This document shows, piece after piece, positions 19,803 to 28,144 of a stretch of 64,000 nucleotides of DNA. The stretch spans positions 434,001-498,000 of the forward strand of contig JADKIA010000004.1 of NCBI GenBank assembly GCA_016721465.1. Reading direction: 5' to 3'. Position numbers and translations under genes: made by a program. Numbering within the stretch: the first letter of the stretch is position 1; every line of letters starts with the position of its first letter. The DNA is from Ideonella sp. (lineage in GTDB: Bacteria; Pseudomonadota; Gammaproteobacteria; Burkholderiales; Burkholderiaceae_C). The notes beneath the pieces were generated by a model that worked only from the letters and a program-made list of their open reading frames with translations, did not search any database and had not been told where the DNA came from.

Positions 19803-20051
19803 ATGGATCGCAGAGACTGCATGAGGGCCTCCGGCACCTCCGCGCTGGCCGCCGCAGTCGGCAGCCTTGCGGTCGAAGCGTCGGCAGCACAAAGGCCGAA
19901 GACCTACGTCCTCGCCTGTGGCATCTGGCTCGGCGGCTGGAGGGGGCCGGCCACAGGCCCGGGATGGAAGCTGATCGACCTGCCCGCCGACCGCATGGGC
20001 ATGATGACCCACCCCGACACCGTGGCTGCCGCGTTCGCCAACCTGGGCTAG
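19803..20051 (+). pseudogene. Alpha/beta hydrolase remnant with internal deletion
   Basis: An 82-codon ORF begins with a Tat-like leader (DRRDCMRASGTSALAAAVG) and then KTYVLACGIWLGGW, which matches the first strand and oxyanion loop of esterase-type alpha/beta hydrolases (KTYVLVHGAWHGGW). It passes directly into KLIDLPADRMGMMTHPDTVA, which resembles the C-terminal end of the same family, where the catalytic histidine normally lies. About 180 central codons, including the nucleophile, appear deleted. The 120 bp before it show no gene. Confidence 0.55.
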
Positions 20052-20099
20052 GCGCGGGAAGGGGGTGTTTCAGCCCCTGTTGCGACCATCGCCGTACGG

Positions 20100-20116
20100 C
20101 TGGCAAGCTTCTTGCT
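20100..20116 (+). promoter_or_regulatory. Sigma-54 (-24/-12) promoter 2
   Basis: CTGGCAAGCTTCTTGCT has GG at 20102-20103 and GC at 20114-20115, ten bases apart, and differs from promoter 1 at two positions. It lies just before the TonB-receptor remnant at 20139 and about 200 bp before the MFS transporter gene, the first intact gene downstream. It probably once drove the deleted receptor gene and may now drive the transporter. Confidence 0.72.
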
Positions 20117-20138
20117 GAACGTTTCTGCGCTTCGTTGC

Positions 20139-20281
20139 ATGGGCTTCAACCTGTGGGCCAAGAACCTGACCGACAAGCGCCACATCACAGGTGGCTTCGA
20201 CACACGGGTGTCGGCATAGCCGATGCCTACCTGAACGTCCCACGCACCTTTGGCCTGGACCTGCGCTACAAGTTCCGGTAA
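20139..20281 (+). pseudogene. C-terminal remnant of a TonB-dependent receptor
   Basis: The first frame reads MGFNLWAKNLTDKRHITGG and the next GIADAYLNVPRTFGLDLRY, together matching the last two barrel strands of a TonB receptor (NLTDKRY...PRTFG...YKF). A frameshift near 20213 separates them. Everything upstream of the last roughly 45 residues is gone; only the promoter remains. This is the fourth receptor of the island. Confidence 0.75.
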
Positions 20282-20316
20282 CGCGCCAACCACCCCTTGA
20301 TCAAGACGGAGAAGCA

Positions 20317-21576
20317 ATGAACGACAGCACGGAAAAGGCAGCCGGATACGGTGAGTTCAAACCCGGTTGGCCCGTCGTGGTGGCGTCGATGTTTGGCATC
20401 GGGCTGGGCTTGTCGCCGGTGCCGTTCTACACCATCGGCATGTTGGCGCCGGAGCTGAACAAGGCCTTCGGCTGGGAGTTCGGCGCCATCATGATCGGCC
20501 TGATGATCATGACCCTGGGGGTTCTGGTCGCCAGCACTGTGGTCGGCTATCTCGGTGACCGCTTCGGCGTGCGTCGCGTGGCGCTGATATCGGTCGTGCT
20601 GTTCGCGCTGTCCTTCATGGCCTTCTCGCTGAGCAATGGCTCGATCGTGCTTTTCTACATCAACTGGGGCGTGATGGCATTGGTGGGCGCCGGCACGCTG
20701 CCGGTGACGTGGACACGGGCCGTGAACAACCACTTCGACACCCGCAAGGGCCTGGCGCTGGGCTTCTCGCTGCTCGGCACGGGCATCTTCGGCTTCCTGA
20801 TCAAACCCTTTACCGCCTGGCTGATCCTGGCCTACGGCTGGCGCACCGCCTACGTCGTGATCGGCATGCTGCCGCTGGTGCTGGCCCTGCCGATCGCCTA
20901 CTTCGCGTTCCACGACGTGGGCTCGCGATCGATACGAACCGCTGCTGAACGACGCGATGCGACGGCTGCGCGGCTGCTGGCCACACCGGGGATGACGCTG
21001 GGCCAGGCGGTCAAGTCGTGGCGCTACTGGGTGCTGGCTTTTGCCTTCGTCTTCGTCTCTTTCGGCGTTGGCGGTCCGATTCCGAACATGGAGAACATCC
21101 TCAAGGTGGCCGGCTTCACGCTCGAGGACACGGTCAGCCTGGTGGCGCTGATCGGCTTGTCGGTGATTGCCGGGCGCATCGTCGGCGGTTGGCTGATCGA
21201 TCGTTTCTGGGCCCCTGGCGTGGCCTTCGTGATGCTGAGCCTGCCCGCCTTGTCCTGTTGGTTGATGGCCGGCGGCGGCATGTCCGTGCCGGTGGCCGGT
21301 GTAGCGATCTTTCTCATCGGCTTCGCCGCCGGTGTTGAGTTCGACCTGATGGCCTTCCTGGTGGCGCGTTACTTCGGTATGAAGAGCTACAGCGCGATCT
21401 ACGGCTCCCTCTACGGCTTTTTTGCGCTGGGCGCAGGCACCGGCCCGGTCGTCTTCGGCAAGGTCTTCGACAAGACCGGCAGCTACGGCCCCGTCCTCGG
21501 CACCTCGGCTGTGCTGCTGATCATCGGCGCGGTGTCCTTGCTGTTCCTGGGCCGGTATCAGACTTTCAAGCGCTGA
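20317..21576 (+). CDS. Major facilitator superfamily transporter
   Basis: A 419-residue inner-membrane protein with about 12 hydrophobic segments. The cytoplasmic loop motif between helices 2 and 3 (GYLGDRFGVRRVAL) is the MFS signature, with its partner GGWLIDRFW in the second half. GGAG lies eight bases before ATG 20317. The nearest general resemblance is to monocarboxylate/oxalate-type MFS carriers. It probably moves a pathway acid or the substrate across the inner membrane after TonB-dependent entry. It is read from the sigma-54 element at 20100 or from a promoter in the short gap. The isochorismatase-fold gene follows 79 bp later. Confidence 0.88.
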   Translation: MNDSTEKAAGYGEFKPGWPVVVASMFGIGLGLSPVPFYTIGMLAPELNKAFGWEFGAIMIGLMIMTLGVLVASTVVGYLGDRFGVRRVALISVVLFALSFMAFSLSNGSIVLFYINWGVMALVGAGTLPVTWTRAVNNHFDTRKGLALGFSLLGTGIFGFLIKPFTAWLILAYGWRTAYVVIGMLPLVLALPIAYFAFHDVGSRSIRTAAERRDATAARLLATPGMTLGQAVKSWRYWVLAFAFVFVSFGVGGPIPNMENILKVAGFTLEDTVSLVALIGLSVIAGRIVGGWLIDRFWAPGVAFVMLSLPALSCWLMAGGGMSVPVAGVAIFLIGFAAGVEFDLMAFLVARYFGMKSYSAIYGSLYGFFALGAGTGPVVFGKVFDKTGSYGPVLGTSAVLLIIGAVSLLFLGRYQTFKR

Positions 21577-21655
21577 TGCGGCTGCCTCATCACGCCTGTT
21601 TCACTCTGCCGACGCAGTGCCTGCCGTGCTGCAACGCCATGTTTCACGCCGCATC

Positions 21656-22324
21656 ATGACCACCCGCCGCTCTGAACCCGCTGACCTGCAGGCCGACTAC
21701 GCACAGGCCGGCTTCGACGGCAGCCTGCCTTTCGGCCGCAGCCCGGCCCTGGTGGTGGTGGACGTGGTGGCGGCCTACATCGAACCCGGCAGCCCATTGT
21801 TTGCGCCGGGCTTTGTCGCTGCGCTGGAGCCCAACCGATGTCTGGTGGCGGCCGCGCGTGCCGCCGGCGTGCCGGTCATCTTCACGCGCGTGGTCTACGA
21901 CGCCCAGGGCCGCGATGGCGGCCTGTTCTTCCGCAAGGTCCCTGCCTTGCGCTGCTTCGTGACCGGTTCACCGCTGGGTGCCTTCGCACCTGGGCTGGAA
22001 CCACTGCCGACCGAAACCGTCGTCACCAAGCAGTACGCCTCGGCGTTTTTCGGCACCTCGTTGGCCTCCACGCTGCGGGCCGGCGGCATCGACACCGTGT
22101 TGATCACCGGGTTCTCCACCTCGGGCTGCGTGCGCGCCACGGCGCTGGACGCGCTGCAGAACGGCTTCGCCCCCTTTGTTGTGCGTGAGGCCTGCGGCGA
22201 ACGTGATGTGCGCCCCCAGGAGGCCAATCTCTTCGATCTGCAGGCCAAGTACGCCGAGGTGGTGAGCTTGGAACGTGCGTTGCAGGACATTGCACGCAAC
22301 GGGCGGGCTGCCGGCCCGCGCTGA
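21656..22324 (+). CDS. Isochorismatase-fold amidohydrolase (N-carbamoylsarcosine amidase-like)
   Basis: A 222-residue cysteine hydrolase. The triad is visible: Asp in VVVDVVAAY, Lys in VVTKQYASAF, and nucleophilic Cys in GFSTSGCVRAT. The N-terminal VDVVAAYIEPGSPLF closely follows the pattern of N-carbamoylsarcosine amidohydrolases (VDF..AY.DP.SPLY), enzymes that act directly after N-methylhydantoinase. With the HyuA/HyuB pair upstream, removal of a carbamoyl or amide nitrogen after ring opening is a reasonable inference. ATG 21656 was chosen because the family N-terminus aligns from there. Confidence 0.85.
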   Translation: MTTRRSEPADLQADYAQAGFDGSLPFGRSPALVVVDVVAAYIEPGSPLFAPGFVAALEPNRCLVAAARAAGVPVIFTRVVYDAQGRDGGLFFRKVPALRCFVTGSPLGAFAPGLEPLPTETVVTKQYASAFFGTSLASTLRAGGIDTVLITGFSTSGCVRATALDALQNGFAPFVVREACGERDVRPQEANLFDLQAKYAEVVSLERALQDIARNGRAAGPR

Positions 22325-22402
22325 GCCTGGCGCCCGTATCCGGCTGATGCCGGCGCGGGCTGGCCGCCCCAAGGGCCGGCGTTTCGTGCAGGGCAAACGC
22401 TG

Positions 22403-22419
22403 CTGGCAGGCAACTTGCT
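22403..22419 (+). promoter_or_regulatory. Sigma-54 (-24/-12) promoter 3
   Basis: CTGGCAGGCAACTTGCT has GG at 22405-22406 and GC at 22417-22418 with a ten-base spacer. It lies 48 bp before the CoA-transferase start, an ideal distance for a short leader. It shares the CTGGC...CTTGCT frame with the other three elements. Confidence 0.75.
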
Positions 22420-22466
22420 AATCACTGTCGCGGCACCTCCGCTGAAACGGTCGCAAAGCCAAGAAG

Positions 22467-23666
22467 ATGAAGCCACTCCAGGGAATATTGATGTTGGACC
22501 TGACGCACATGCTGTCAGGCCCCTACGGCGCGATGATCCTCACCGATCTCGGCGCGCGAACGATCAAGGTCGAACCCCTGCAACATGGCGAGGGAACACG
22601 GGCCTTGCTGTCGGGCAGCGCCGAGTTCTCGCGCCAGGGCATGGGCGCCTATTTCCTGACGCTCAACCGCGGCAAGGAAAGTGTCTGTATCGACCTCAAG
22701 AGCGAAGCCGGCCTCGAGGTTTTCTATGACCTCGTGCGCCAGGCCGACGTGGTCTTCGATAACTTCGGCTACGGCGTCACGCGGCGCCTGAAGATCAACC
22801 ACGACACGCTGGCCAAGATCAACCCCCGCATCGTGACCTGCTCGGTATCAGGCTTCGGCGAAACGGGTCCCGAGCCCAACCGTCCGGCGTTTGATCAGGT
22901 GGTGCAGGGCATGGGTGGCGGCATGTCGATCACGGGTTTTGCCGACCGCGACCCGGTGCGTTCGGGCATCCCGATGGGCGACCTCGGTGGCGGCGTGTTC
23001 GGGGTCATCGGCGTGCTGGCCGCGCTGACCGAGCGTGGCACCACGGGCGTGGGGCGTCATGTCGACGTCTCGATGCTCGACGTGCAGATCTCGCTGCTGA
23101 ACTACATGGCCACGATGCACCTGATGTCGGGCGAGGTCCCCGGGCGCGTCGGCAACAGCCACTTCGTGCACGTGCCCTACAACGCCTACCGCACGCAGAC
23201 GGGCCACATCATCGTGGCCTGCATCGGCGACGCCTTTTTCATCAAGTTCCGCGACATGCTGGGGCGTGCGGAGCTCAACGACCCGGCCTACGTGAATCAG
23301 CCGGCGCGTCTGGTCGACCGTGAGCGCATCGATGCCATCGTGCAGGAAGAACTGCTCAAGGGCACGGCGCAAGACTGGCTGGCGCGGCTGCGTGAAGCGC
23401 GCATCCCCTGCGGCCCGGTGAATGACTTTGCGCAGGCCCTGACCGACCCGCAAGTGCTGGCGCGCGACATGGTGATCGAGGTGCCACTGCATAACGGTGA
23501 AACCGTGCGCATGCCGGGCAACCCGGTCAAGTTTTCGGGTGACACCTCAGGTGAAGTCACGCCGCCGCCGCTGCTGGGCGAGCACACCGAGGCCGTGCTG
23601 CGACAGACCCTGGGCTATGACGACGAGCGCATCGCCAGCCTGCGCAGCGCGCGGTCCATCCAGTAA
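22467..23666 (+). CDS. CaiB/BaiF family (class III) CoA-transferase
   Basis: A 399-residue class III CoA-transferase beginning MKPLQGILMLDLTHMLSGPYG, the usual N-terminal knot of the family. The aspartate in GIPMGDLGGG corresponds to the active-site Asp that forms the acyl anhydride. These enzymes move CoA between carboxylic acids and act as interlocked dimers in the cytoplasm. It is first in the unit read from sigma-54 promoter 3; the acyl-CoA synthetase gene follows 34 bp later, giving two routes to activate acids derived from the substrate. Confidence 0.9.
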   Translation: MKPLQGILMLDLTHMLSGPYGAMILTDLGARTIKVEPLQHGEGTRALLSGSAEFSRQGMGAYFLTLNRGKESVCIDLKSEAGLEVFYDLVRQADVVFDNFGYGVTRRLKINHDTLAKINPRIVTCSVSGFGETGPEPNRPAFDQVVQGMGGGMSITGFADRDPVRSGIPMGDLGGGVFGVIGVLAALTERGTTGVGRHVDVSMLDVQISLLNYMATMHLMSGEVPGRVGNSHFVHVPYNAYRTQTGHIIVACIGDAFFIKFRDMLGRAELNDPAYVNQPARLVDRERIDAIVQEELLKGTAQDWLARLREARIPCGPVNDFAQALTDPQVLARDMVIEVPLHNGETVRMPGNPVKFSGDTSGEVTPPPLLGEHTEAVLRQTLGYDDERIASLRSARSIQ

Positions 23667-23700
23667 CGGGGCCGGGCGCGATGACAGCGGGCATTCGATC

Positions 23701-25296
23701 GTGAGCAAGGCCGCGGGCATCTTCGGCGGCATGGCCGGCGTGGGCGACATGCTGCGGCGAAACGCGCAGGTGTCGGGCAACAAGCTCGGCCTGGTGTTCG
23801 AAGACACCCGGCTGACGTGGCACGAGGTCAATGCGCGCTGCTGCCGCTTCGCCAACGCACTGCGCGGTTTGGGCGTCAAACGCGGCGACCGCGTCGGCAT
23901 CTTTGCGCGCAACAGCCATCAGTGGGTGGAAGCCACTTTTGCGCTGGCCAAGCTCGGCGCCGTCACCGTCACGGTGAACAACCGTCTGTCGCCGCCCGAA
24001 GTGGCCTACATCCTGAACAACGCCGGTGCCACGGCGCTGATCGTGGCCAGACCCGAACTCGCGGCCGCGCGCCAAGCACTGGCAGAAGTTCCCGGATGCA
24101 CTTTGCTGATCGGCATCGAGACTGGCGATGCCGCGCTCATCGACTACGAGGCGCTGGTCGCAGCCGGCAGCGATGCCGAGCCCGAGCTGGACCGGCCTCT
24201 GGCCCACGATGAGCCCTCGATGCTGCTCTACACCAGCGGCACCACAGGCTTCCCCAAGGGCGCCACCTACACCCACGGCAGCACGCTGCTGGGCATGTTC
24301 GTGCACGTGCACGCCATCGGCAGCCGCGGCACGCACCGGGTCATGCTGCCGTCGCCGCTGTATTCGGCGGCGGGCACGGCCGGCATCTACTGCGCGGTGT
24401 ACGTGGGTTCGACCAGCGTGATCGTCAACTTCGACGCCGAGCAGGCGCTGGCCACGCTGGCGCGCGAACGCATCACCTTCACCAACCTCGTGCCGACGAC
24501 CATCCAGCGCCTGCTGGCGCGCGAGGACTTCGAGCGCTACGACCTCAGCGCACTCGACACCATCCTCTACGGCGGCTCGCCGATGCCGGTGCCGGTGCTG
24601 CTGGACGCGCGGCGCAAGCTGCCGCGCTGCCGCTTCCGCCAGACCTTCGCGTCCACCGAAACCGGCACCGCCGGCACCGTGCTCGAACCCGCCGACCACG
24701 ACCTGGCGTTGAATGACCCGGCCTACGCCCACCGTCTGCTGTCCTGCGGCAAACCGCAGGTGGCGGTGGAAGTGGCGGTGTTCGACGAGCAGGGTCAGCC
24801 TCTGCCGGCCGGCACGGTGGGCGAGATCGGCGTGCGCACTGAAGCCAACATCACCGGCTTCTGGGGCAATGCCGAGGCCACGGCCGAGAACATCCGCGAC
24901 GGATGGGTCTTCACCGGCGACATGGCGCGCATCGACGAGGACGGCTACGTCTACCTCGTCGACCGCAAGAAGGACCTCATCGTCACCGGCGCCTTCAACG
25001 TCTACCCGTCGGAGGTCGAGCGTGTGCTGCAGGCCCACGACGCCGTCTACGAGGTCGCCGTCATCGGTGTGCCCTCGGCCGAGTGGGGTGAAGCGATCAA
25101 GGCCGTGGTGGTGTTGCGCCCCGGGCACAGCGCCACGGCGGCCGAACTCATCCAGTGGTGCGACGGACGCATCGCTGGCTACAAGAAGCCCAAGACCATC
25201 GATTTCGTGCCGACGCTGCCGCGAAATGCAACCGGCAAGGTTCTGCACCGGCAACTGCGCGAACCCTACTGGAAAGACCAGGCCCGCCAGATCTGA
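23701..25296 (+). CDS. AMP-forming acyl-CoA synthetase
   Basis: A 531-residue ANL-superfamily enzyme. The phosphate-binding motif YTSGTTGFPKG, the GDMARIDEDGY hinge region, DRKKDLIVTGAFNVYP and the C-terminal catalytic lysine in NATGKVLHRQ are all present. It converts a carboxylic acid, ATP and CoA to acyl-CoA. I selected GTG 23701, which follows the CoA-transferase stop by 34 bp; the open frame extends upstream into that gene but without family similarity. The acid is unknown; a medium-chain or aromatic acid is typical. Confidence 0.9.
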   Translation: MSKAAGIFGGMAGVGDMLRRNAQVSGNKLGLVFEDTRLTWHEVNARCCRFANALRGLGVKRGDRVGIFARNSHQWVEATFALAKLGAVTVTVNNRLSPPEVAYILNNAGATALIVARPELAAARQALAEVPGCTLLIGIETGDAALIDYEALVAAGSDAEPELDRPLAHDEPSMLLYTSGTTGFPKGATYTHGSTLLGMFVHVHAIGSRGTHRVMLPSPLYSAAGTAGIYCAVYVGSTSVIVNFDAEQALATLARERITFTNLVPTTIQRLLAREDFERYDLSALDTILYGGSPMPVPVLLDARRKLPRCRFRQTFASTETGTAGTVLEPADHDLALNDPAYAHRLLSCGKPQVAVEVAVFDEQGQPLPAGTVGEIGVRTEANITGFWGNAEATAENIRDGWVFTGDMARIDEDGYVYLVDRKKDLIVTGAFNVYPSEVERVLQAHDAVYEVAVIGVPSAEWGEAIKAVVVLRPGHSATAAELIQWCDGRIAGYKKPKTIDFVPTLPRNATGKVLHRQLREPYWKDQARQI

Positions 25297-25355
25297 GCAA
25301 CCCCGGCTGACAGCGGCGCTGCCGTTGCCAGAGCCCAAACCCAAGGAGTCAGGAA

Positions 25356-25622
25356 ATGACGTTTCACAACCTCTTCATTCCTCACGAGCGCAGCGCCGAA
25401 GAAGCGCAGTGGCTGAAAGGCGAAATCGCCGAGCAGCAGGCCCGCTACAACATCATCGTCAAGGCGATGGAGGACATGGGCCCGCAGCGCGAGATCTGGT
25501 ACGCGGAATTCCTGCAGCGCATCCAGGAGCGCGGTTTCAACGTCGACGGTGACACGCGCGTGAAGATTCCGCTGGCCGACATCCCGATCCGGCCCGATGG
25601 CCCGCACAAGGTCGTTTACTGA
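25356..25622 (+). CDS. Small conserved-looking protein, unknown function
   Basis: An 88-residue soluble protein that I do not recognise. It is charged, without signal peptide or membrane segment, with a predicted helical N-terminal half (SAEEAQWLKGEIAEQQARYN) and a basic, proline-containing end (IPLADIPIRPDGPHKVVY). CAAGGAG stands about nine bases before the ATG, a good ribosome-binding site. It sits between the acyl-CoA synthetase and bicupin genes with short gaps and shares their codon pattern, so it is probably translated as part of the operon, perhaps as a small subunit or an assembly protein. Confidence 0.65.
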   Translation: MTFHNLFIPHERSAEEAQWLKGEIAEQQARYNIIVKAMEDMGPQREIWYAEFLQRIQERGFNVDGDTRVKIPLADIPIRPDGPHKVVY

Positions 25623-25672
25623 TCGCTCGCTGACCTCTCGCACAGCCCGCATCCACCTGGAGAACCATTGCC

Positions 25673-26674
25673 ATGGCACGCCCACATATCGAACCGTTCT
25701 GCGACCGCGACGTCCCCTTCAAGAAGATGAACATGAAGGGTTTCCCCGCCGGCATGCAATACAAGATGCTCAGCCTGGACACCGACACCGGCGCCTGCAC
25801 GATGACCGTGCAGCTCGACGCCGGCTACAGCCAGAAGCCGGGCTTCAGCTGGTCAGAGCTGGAAGTGCTGGTGATGGAAGGTGAACTGCAGCTCGGCAAC
25901 AAGAAGGTCGGCCGCGGGCACTATGTGTTCTTCCCGGCCGGCTATGCGCAGCCCGCGATGTCGTCGCCCCAGGGCTGTTTGCTGCTGATGATGTACAACA
26001 CCGGCGAGCCCAGCCTGGTCGAGTCGGACACGAACCACGCGCTGTGCCGCGTCGACCGTTTTCACCAGACCGACTCGTACAACGACGTGCCTTGGGCGAT
26101 GGGCAACATCGCCAAGCCCTCGGTGGCCACGGGTTGCATGATCAAGCTGCTGAACTTCAACGACCGCACGCATGCCTTGACCTTCCTGTACTGCATGACG
26201 CCGCATTTTTGGCAGGACAACATCTCTTACCACGACTGCGCCGAGGAGTCCTACCACCTGTGGGGCGACTCCTGGATGATGCAGTTCGGCACCGTGCCCA
26301 CCGGTGGCTATTTCTGGCGCCCGGCCTACATCAGCCACGGTGCCTTTGCCAGCGAACGGGGCTGCGTGGCCCTGGGCCGCGTCGACTCCAAGCTCTTCAA
26401 CTACTTCCACTACAACCCCTGGGCCACGGTGGACGAGAACCAGCAGCGCGCCGCCGCCCGACTGGCCCAGCGCGACCCCCAGCTCTACCAGTGGATGGTC
26501 AGCAACAGCCACAACCATCCGCACGGTCCCGAGGACTTCGAGCTGACGATGCCACGCATGGGTGGCTCGCTCGCGTCGCGCGAACCTGATCCGAAGCAGG
26601 CCTTCACGCACAGCCACGGTGAAGGCGGTCATCACCACCACGGCGACGGCAAAGCCCACGGCCACGAACACTGA
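25673..26674 (+). CDS. Bicupin protein with His-rich C-terminal tail
   Basis: A 333-residue protein with two cupin-like barrels (about residues 30-130 and 150-250), similar in plan to DUF4437/ChrR-like bicupins and to the paralogue at 40105. Barrel strands include VLVMEGELQLGNKKVGRGHY and SYHLWGDSWMMQFG. After residue 305 comes a tail rich in histidine (THSHGEGGHHHHGDG and HGHEH), likely to bind Ni, Co, Zn or Fe. Cupins bind a metal and can be dioxygenases, isomerases or sensors; no activity can be assigned. ATG 25673 follows GGAGAACC. A membrane-protein gene follows after 40 bp. Confidence 0.7.
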   Translation: MARPHIEPFCDRDVPFKKMNMKGFPAGMQYKMLSLDTDTGACTMTVQLDAGYSQKPGFSWSELEVLVMEGELQLGNKKVGRGHYVFFPAGYAQPAMSSPQGCLLLMMYNTGEPSLVESDTNHALCRVDRFHQTDSYNDVPWAMGNIAKPSVATGCMIKLLNFNDRTHALTFLYCMTPHFWQDNISYHDCAEESYHLWGDSWMMQFGTVPTGGYFWRPAYISHGAFASERGCVALGRVDSKLFNYFHYNPWATVDENQQRAAARLAQRDPQLYQWMVSNSHNHPHGPEDFELTMPRMGGSLASREPDPKQAFTHSHGEGGHHHHGDGKAHGHEH

Positions 26675-26714
26675 ACTGGTGGCTCCGGCCACCGTCAACT
26701 GAGAGTCAAGAAAA

Positions 26715-27395
26715 ATGGAAATCCACATCCTTCCCGTGCTGCGATGGCTGCACATCGTTGCCATGGTGTATTGGCTGGGCGGCGAGTGGGGCGTGTTCAA
26801 CTCGTCCACTTACGTCGTCGACCGCAAGCTGTCGATGGAAGAGCGCAGGCGTCACATGCAGACGGCCTATCGCATCGACATCCTGGCCCGCTCCGGCATC
26901 ATTCTCTTGCTGCCGCTGGGCCTGCACATGGGCTTCTACTGGGGCGTGCAGCCGCTGGGCGGCGCCTGGATCACAGGCATGTGGGTGCTGGCGCTGGCCT
27001 GGTGGGGCCTGTGCCTGGCGGCCTTCTACTACCGCGAATCCGATACCGGCATGCGGCTGACGATGATGGACGAGCGTGTCCGCTTCATCGTCATTCCTGC
27101 CCTGATGATCTGTGCGATCGCCTCGTTGCTGGGCCACGGACCCTTCGGCACCGCCGCGGGCCAGCTCTGGTTCTCGGCCAAGATCCTGCTGTACTCGGGC
27201 GCGCTGTGCATCGGTCTCTATCTGCGCTTCGTGATGCGTGAATGGACGGTGATGTTCCGGGTGCTGGCGCAGGGGCCAAATGCCGAGGTCGAAGCGAAGC
27301 TCGAGAAGGAGTTGCGCCGCAGCAAGCTCATCGCCTACCTGTACTGGATCATCATCCTGTCGGTCGCCTTCCTGGGCGCCACGAAGCCCTTCTGA
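26715..27395 (+). CDS. Six-helix integral membrane protein (DUF2269-like)
   Basis: A 226-residue protein with six hydrophobic segments, starting with the stretch VLRWLHIVAMVYWLGGEWG, whose histidine and glycine pattern recalls DUF2269 and copper-resistance D-type haem-binding membrane proteins. Conserved-looking histidines occur in helices 1, 2 (LGLHMGF) and 4 (LLGHGPFG), which could ligate haem. It may be an electron-transfer membrane partner of an oxidoreductase in the island. Function not established. It is transcribed between the bicupin and an unrecognised soluble protein. Confidence 0.6.
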   Translation: MEIHILPVLRWLHIVAMVYWLGGEWGVFNSSTYVVDRKLSMEERRRHMQTAYRIDILARSGIILLLPLGLHMGFYWGVQPLGGAWITGMWVLALAWWGLCLAAFYYRESDTGMRLTMMDERVRFIVIPALMICAIASLLGHGPFGTAAGQLWFSAKILLYSGALCIGLYLRFVMREWTVMFRVLAQGPNAEVEAKLEKELRRSKLIAYLYWIIILSVAFLGATKPF

Positions 27396-27410
27396 CCGGT
27401 GCCACTTGCC

Positions 27411-28130
27411 ATGAAACACCGCACCATTCGAGGCACCATCCGCTACACCAGCAACAAGCCCGAGCGGCTGGGCCAGGAGCGGGGGCGTGAGTATTTCACC
27501 CTCACGAAACAGAGCGACGGCGTGATGGTGGTGCATGCGCACTGCGAGATCGACGACGAGCCCAACGTGATCCGCGACGTGGTGCTCAGCCTGGACAAGG
27601 AGCGCTACCCCATCGACTGTTCGGTGCGCCTGAGCGTGGGCGACAAATACGAGGGCACGGGCCTGTTCCGTTTTGCCGCCGACCATGCCGAGTGCGAAAC
27701 CTTCAACCGGCGTGACGGGCGCATCACCCAGCGCATCGCCACACCAGCGCGCGTGCGCTGGCTGGGTGCGCACCCGATCATCGGCGACGCGCTGGGCCTG
27801 TGCATCTACGACCTGGCCAAGGGCCCGGGGCGCGAGTTCTATCCGAACATGATGCTCACCTCGCCTGACCATCGCGGGGCGACCGGCCCGCTGCTGTTCG
27901 CGGCCGGTTGGGGTCTGGAGTTTGTGGGGCGCGAGCAGGTCACGGTGGCCGCCGGCAGTTTCGGTGCGCTGCATTTCCGCTATGTGGACACCGCAGGCCA
28001 GCTGCCCGAGGAACATCCGCCCTACGATGTATGGTGCACCGACGACGGCGACTGCGTCTTCCTAAGGGGCGCGGTCGGCGGCTACATGCAGACCTACTAC
28101 GAGCTGACCGAACTGGTTCGCAACCACTGA
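27411..28130 (+). CDS. Unrecognised beta-rich protein, 239 residues
   Basis: A cytoplasmic protein with no signal peptide and no motif I recognise. It alternates short charged strands and glycine turns (GTIRYTSNKPERLGQ, YEGTGLFRFAADH), suggesting a lipocalin- or DUF3108-like beta-barrel, but this is a guess. ATG 27411 is preferred over the in-frame GTG at 27399 because the recognisable hydrophilic start follows it; neither has a strong ribosome-binding site. The next gene begins 14 bp later behind AGGAG, so the two are probably co-transcribed. Confidence 0.55.
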   Translation: MKHRTIRGTIRYTSNKPERLGQERGREYFTLTKQSDGVMVVHAHCEIDDEPNVIRDVVLSLDKERYPIDCSVRLSVGDKYEGTGLFRFAADHAECETFNRRDGRITQRIATPARVRWLGAHPIIGDALGLCIYDLAKGPGREFYPNMMLTSPDHRGATGPLLFAAGWGLEFVGREQVTVAAGSFGALHFRYVDTAGQLPEEHPPYDVWCTDDGDCVFLRGAVGGYMQTYYELTELVRNH

Positions 28131-28144
28131 CAGGAGACCGTGCG

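Noticed and set aside
25315..25329. GG-N10-GC match before the 88-residue protein
   Set aside because: The -24 box reads CGGCG without the usual T and it lies in a GC-rich operon gap; too weak to call a sigma-54 promoter.
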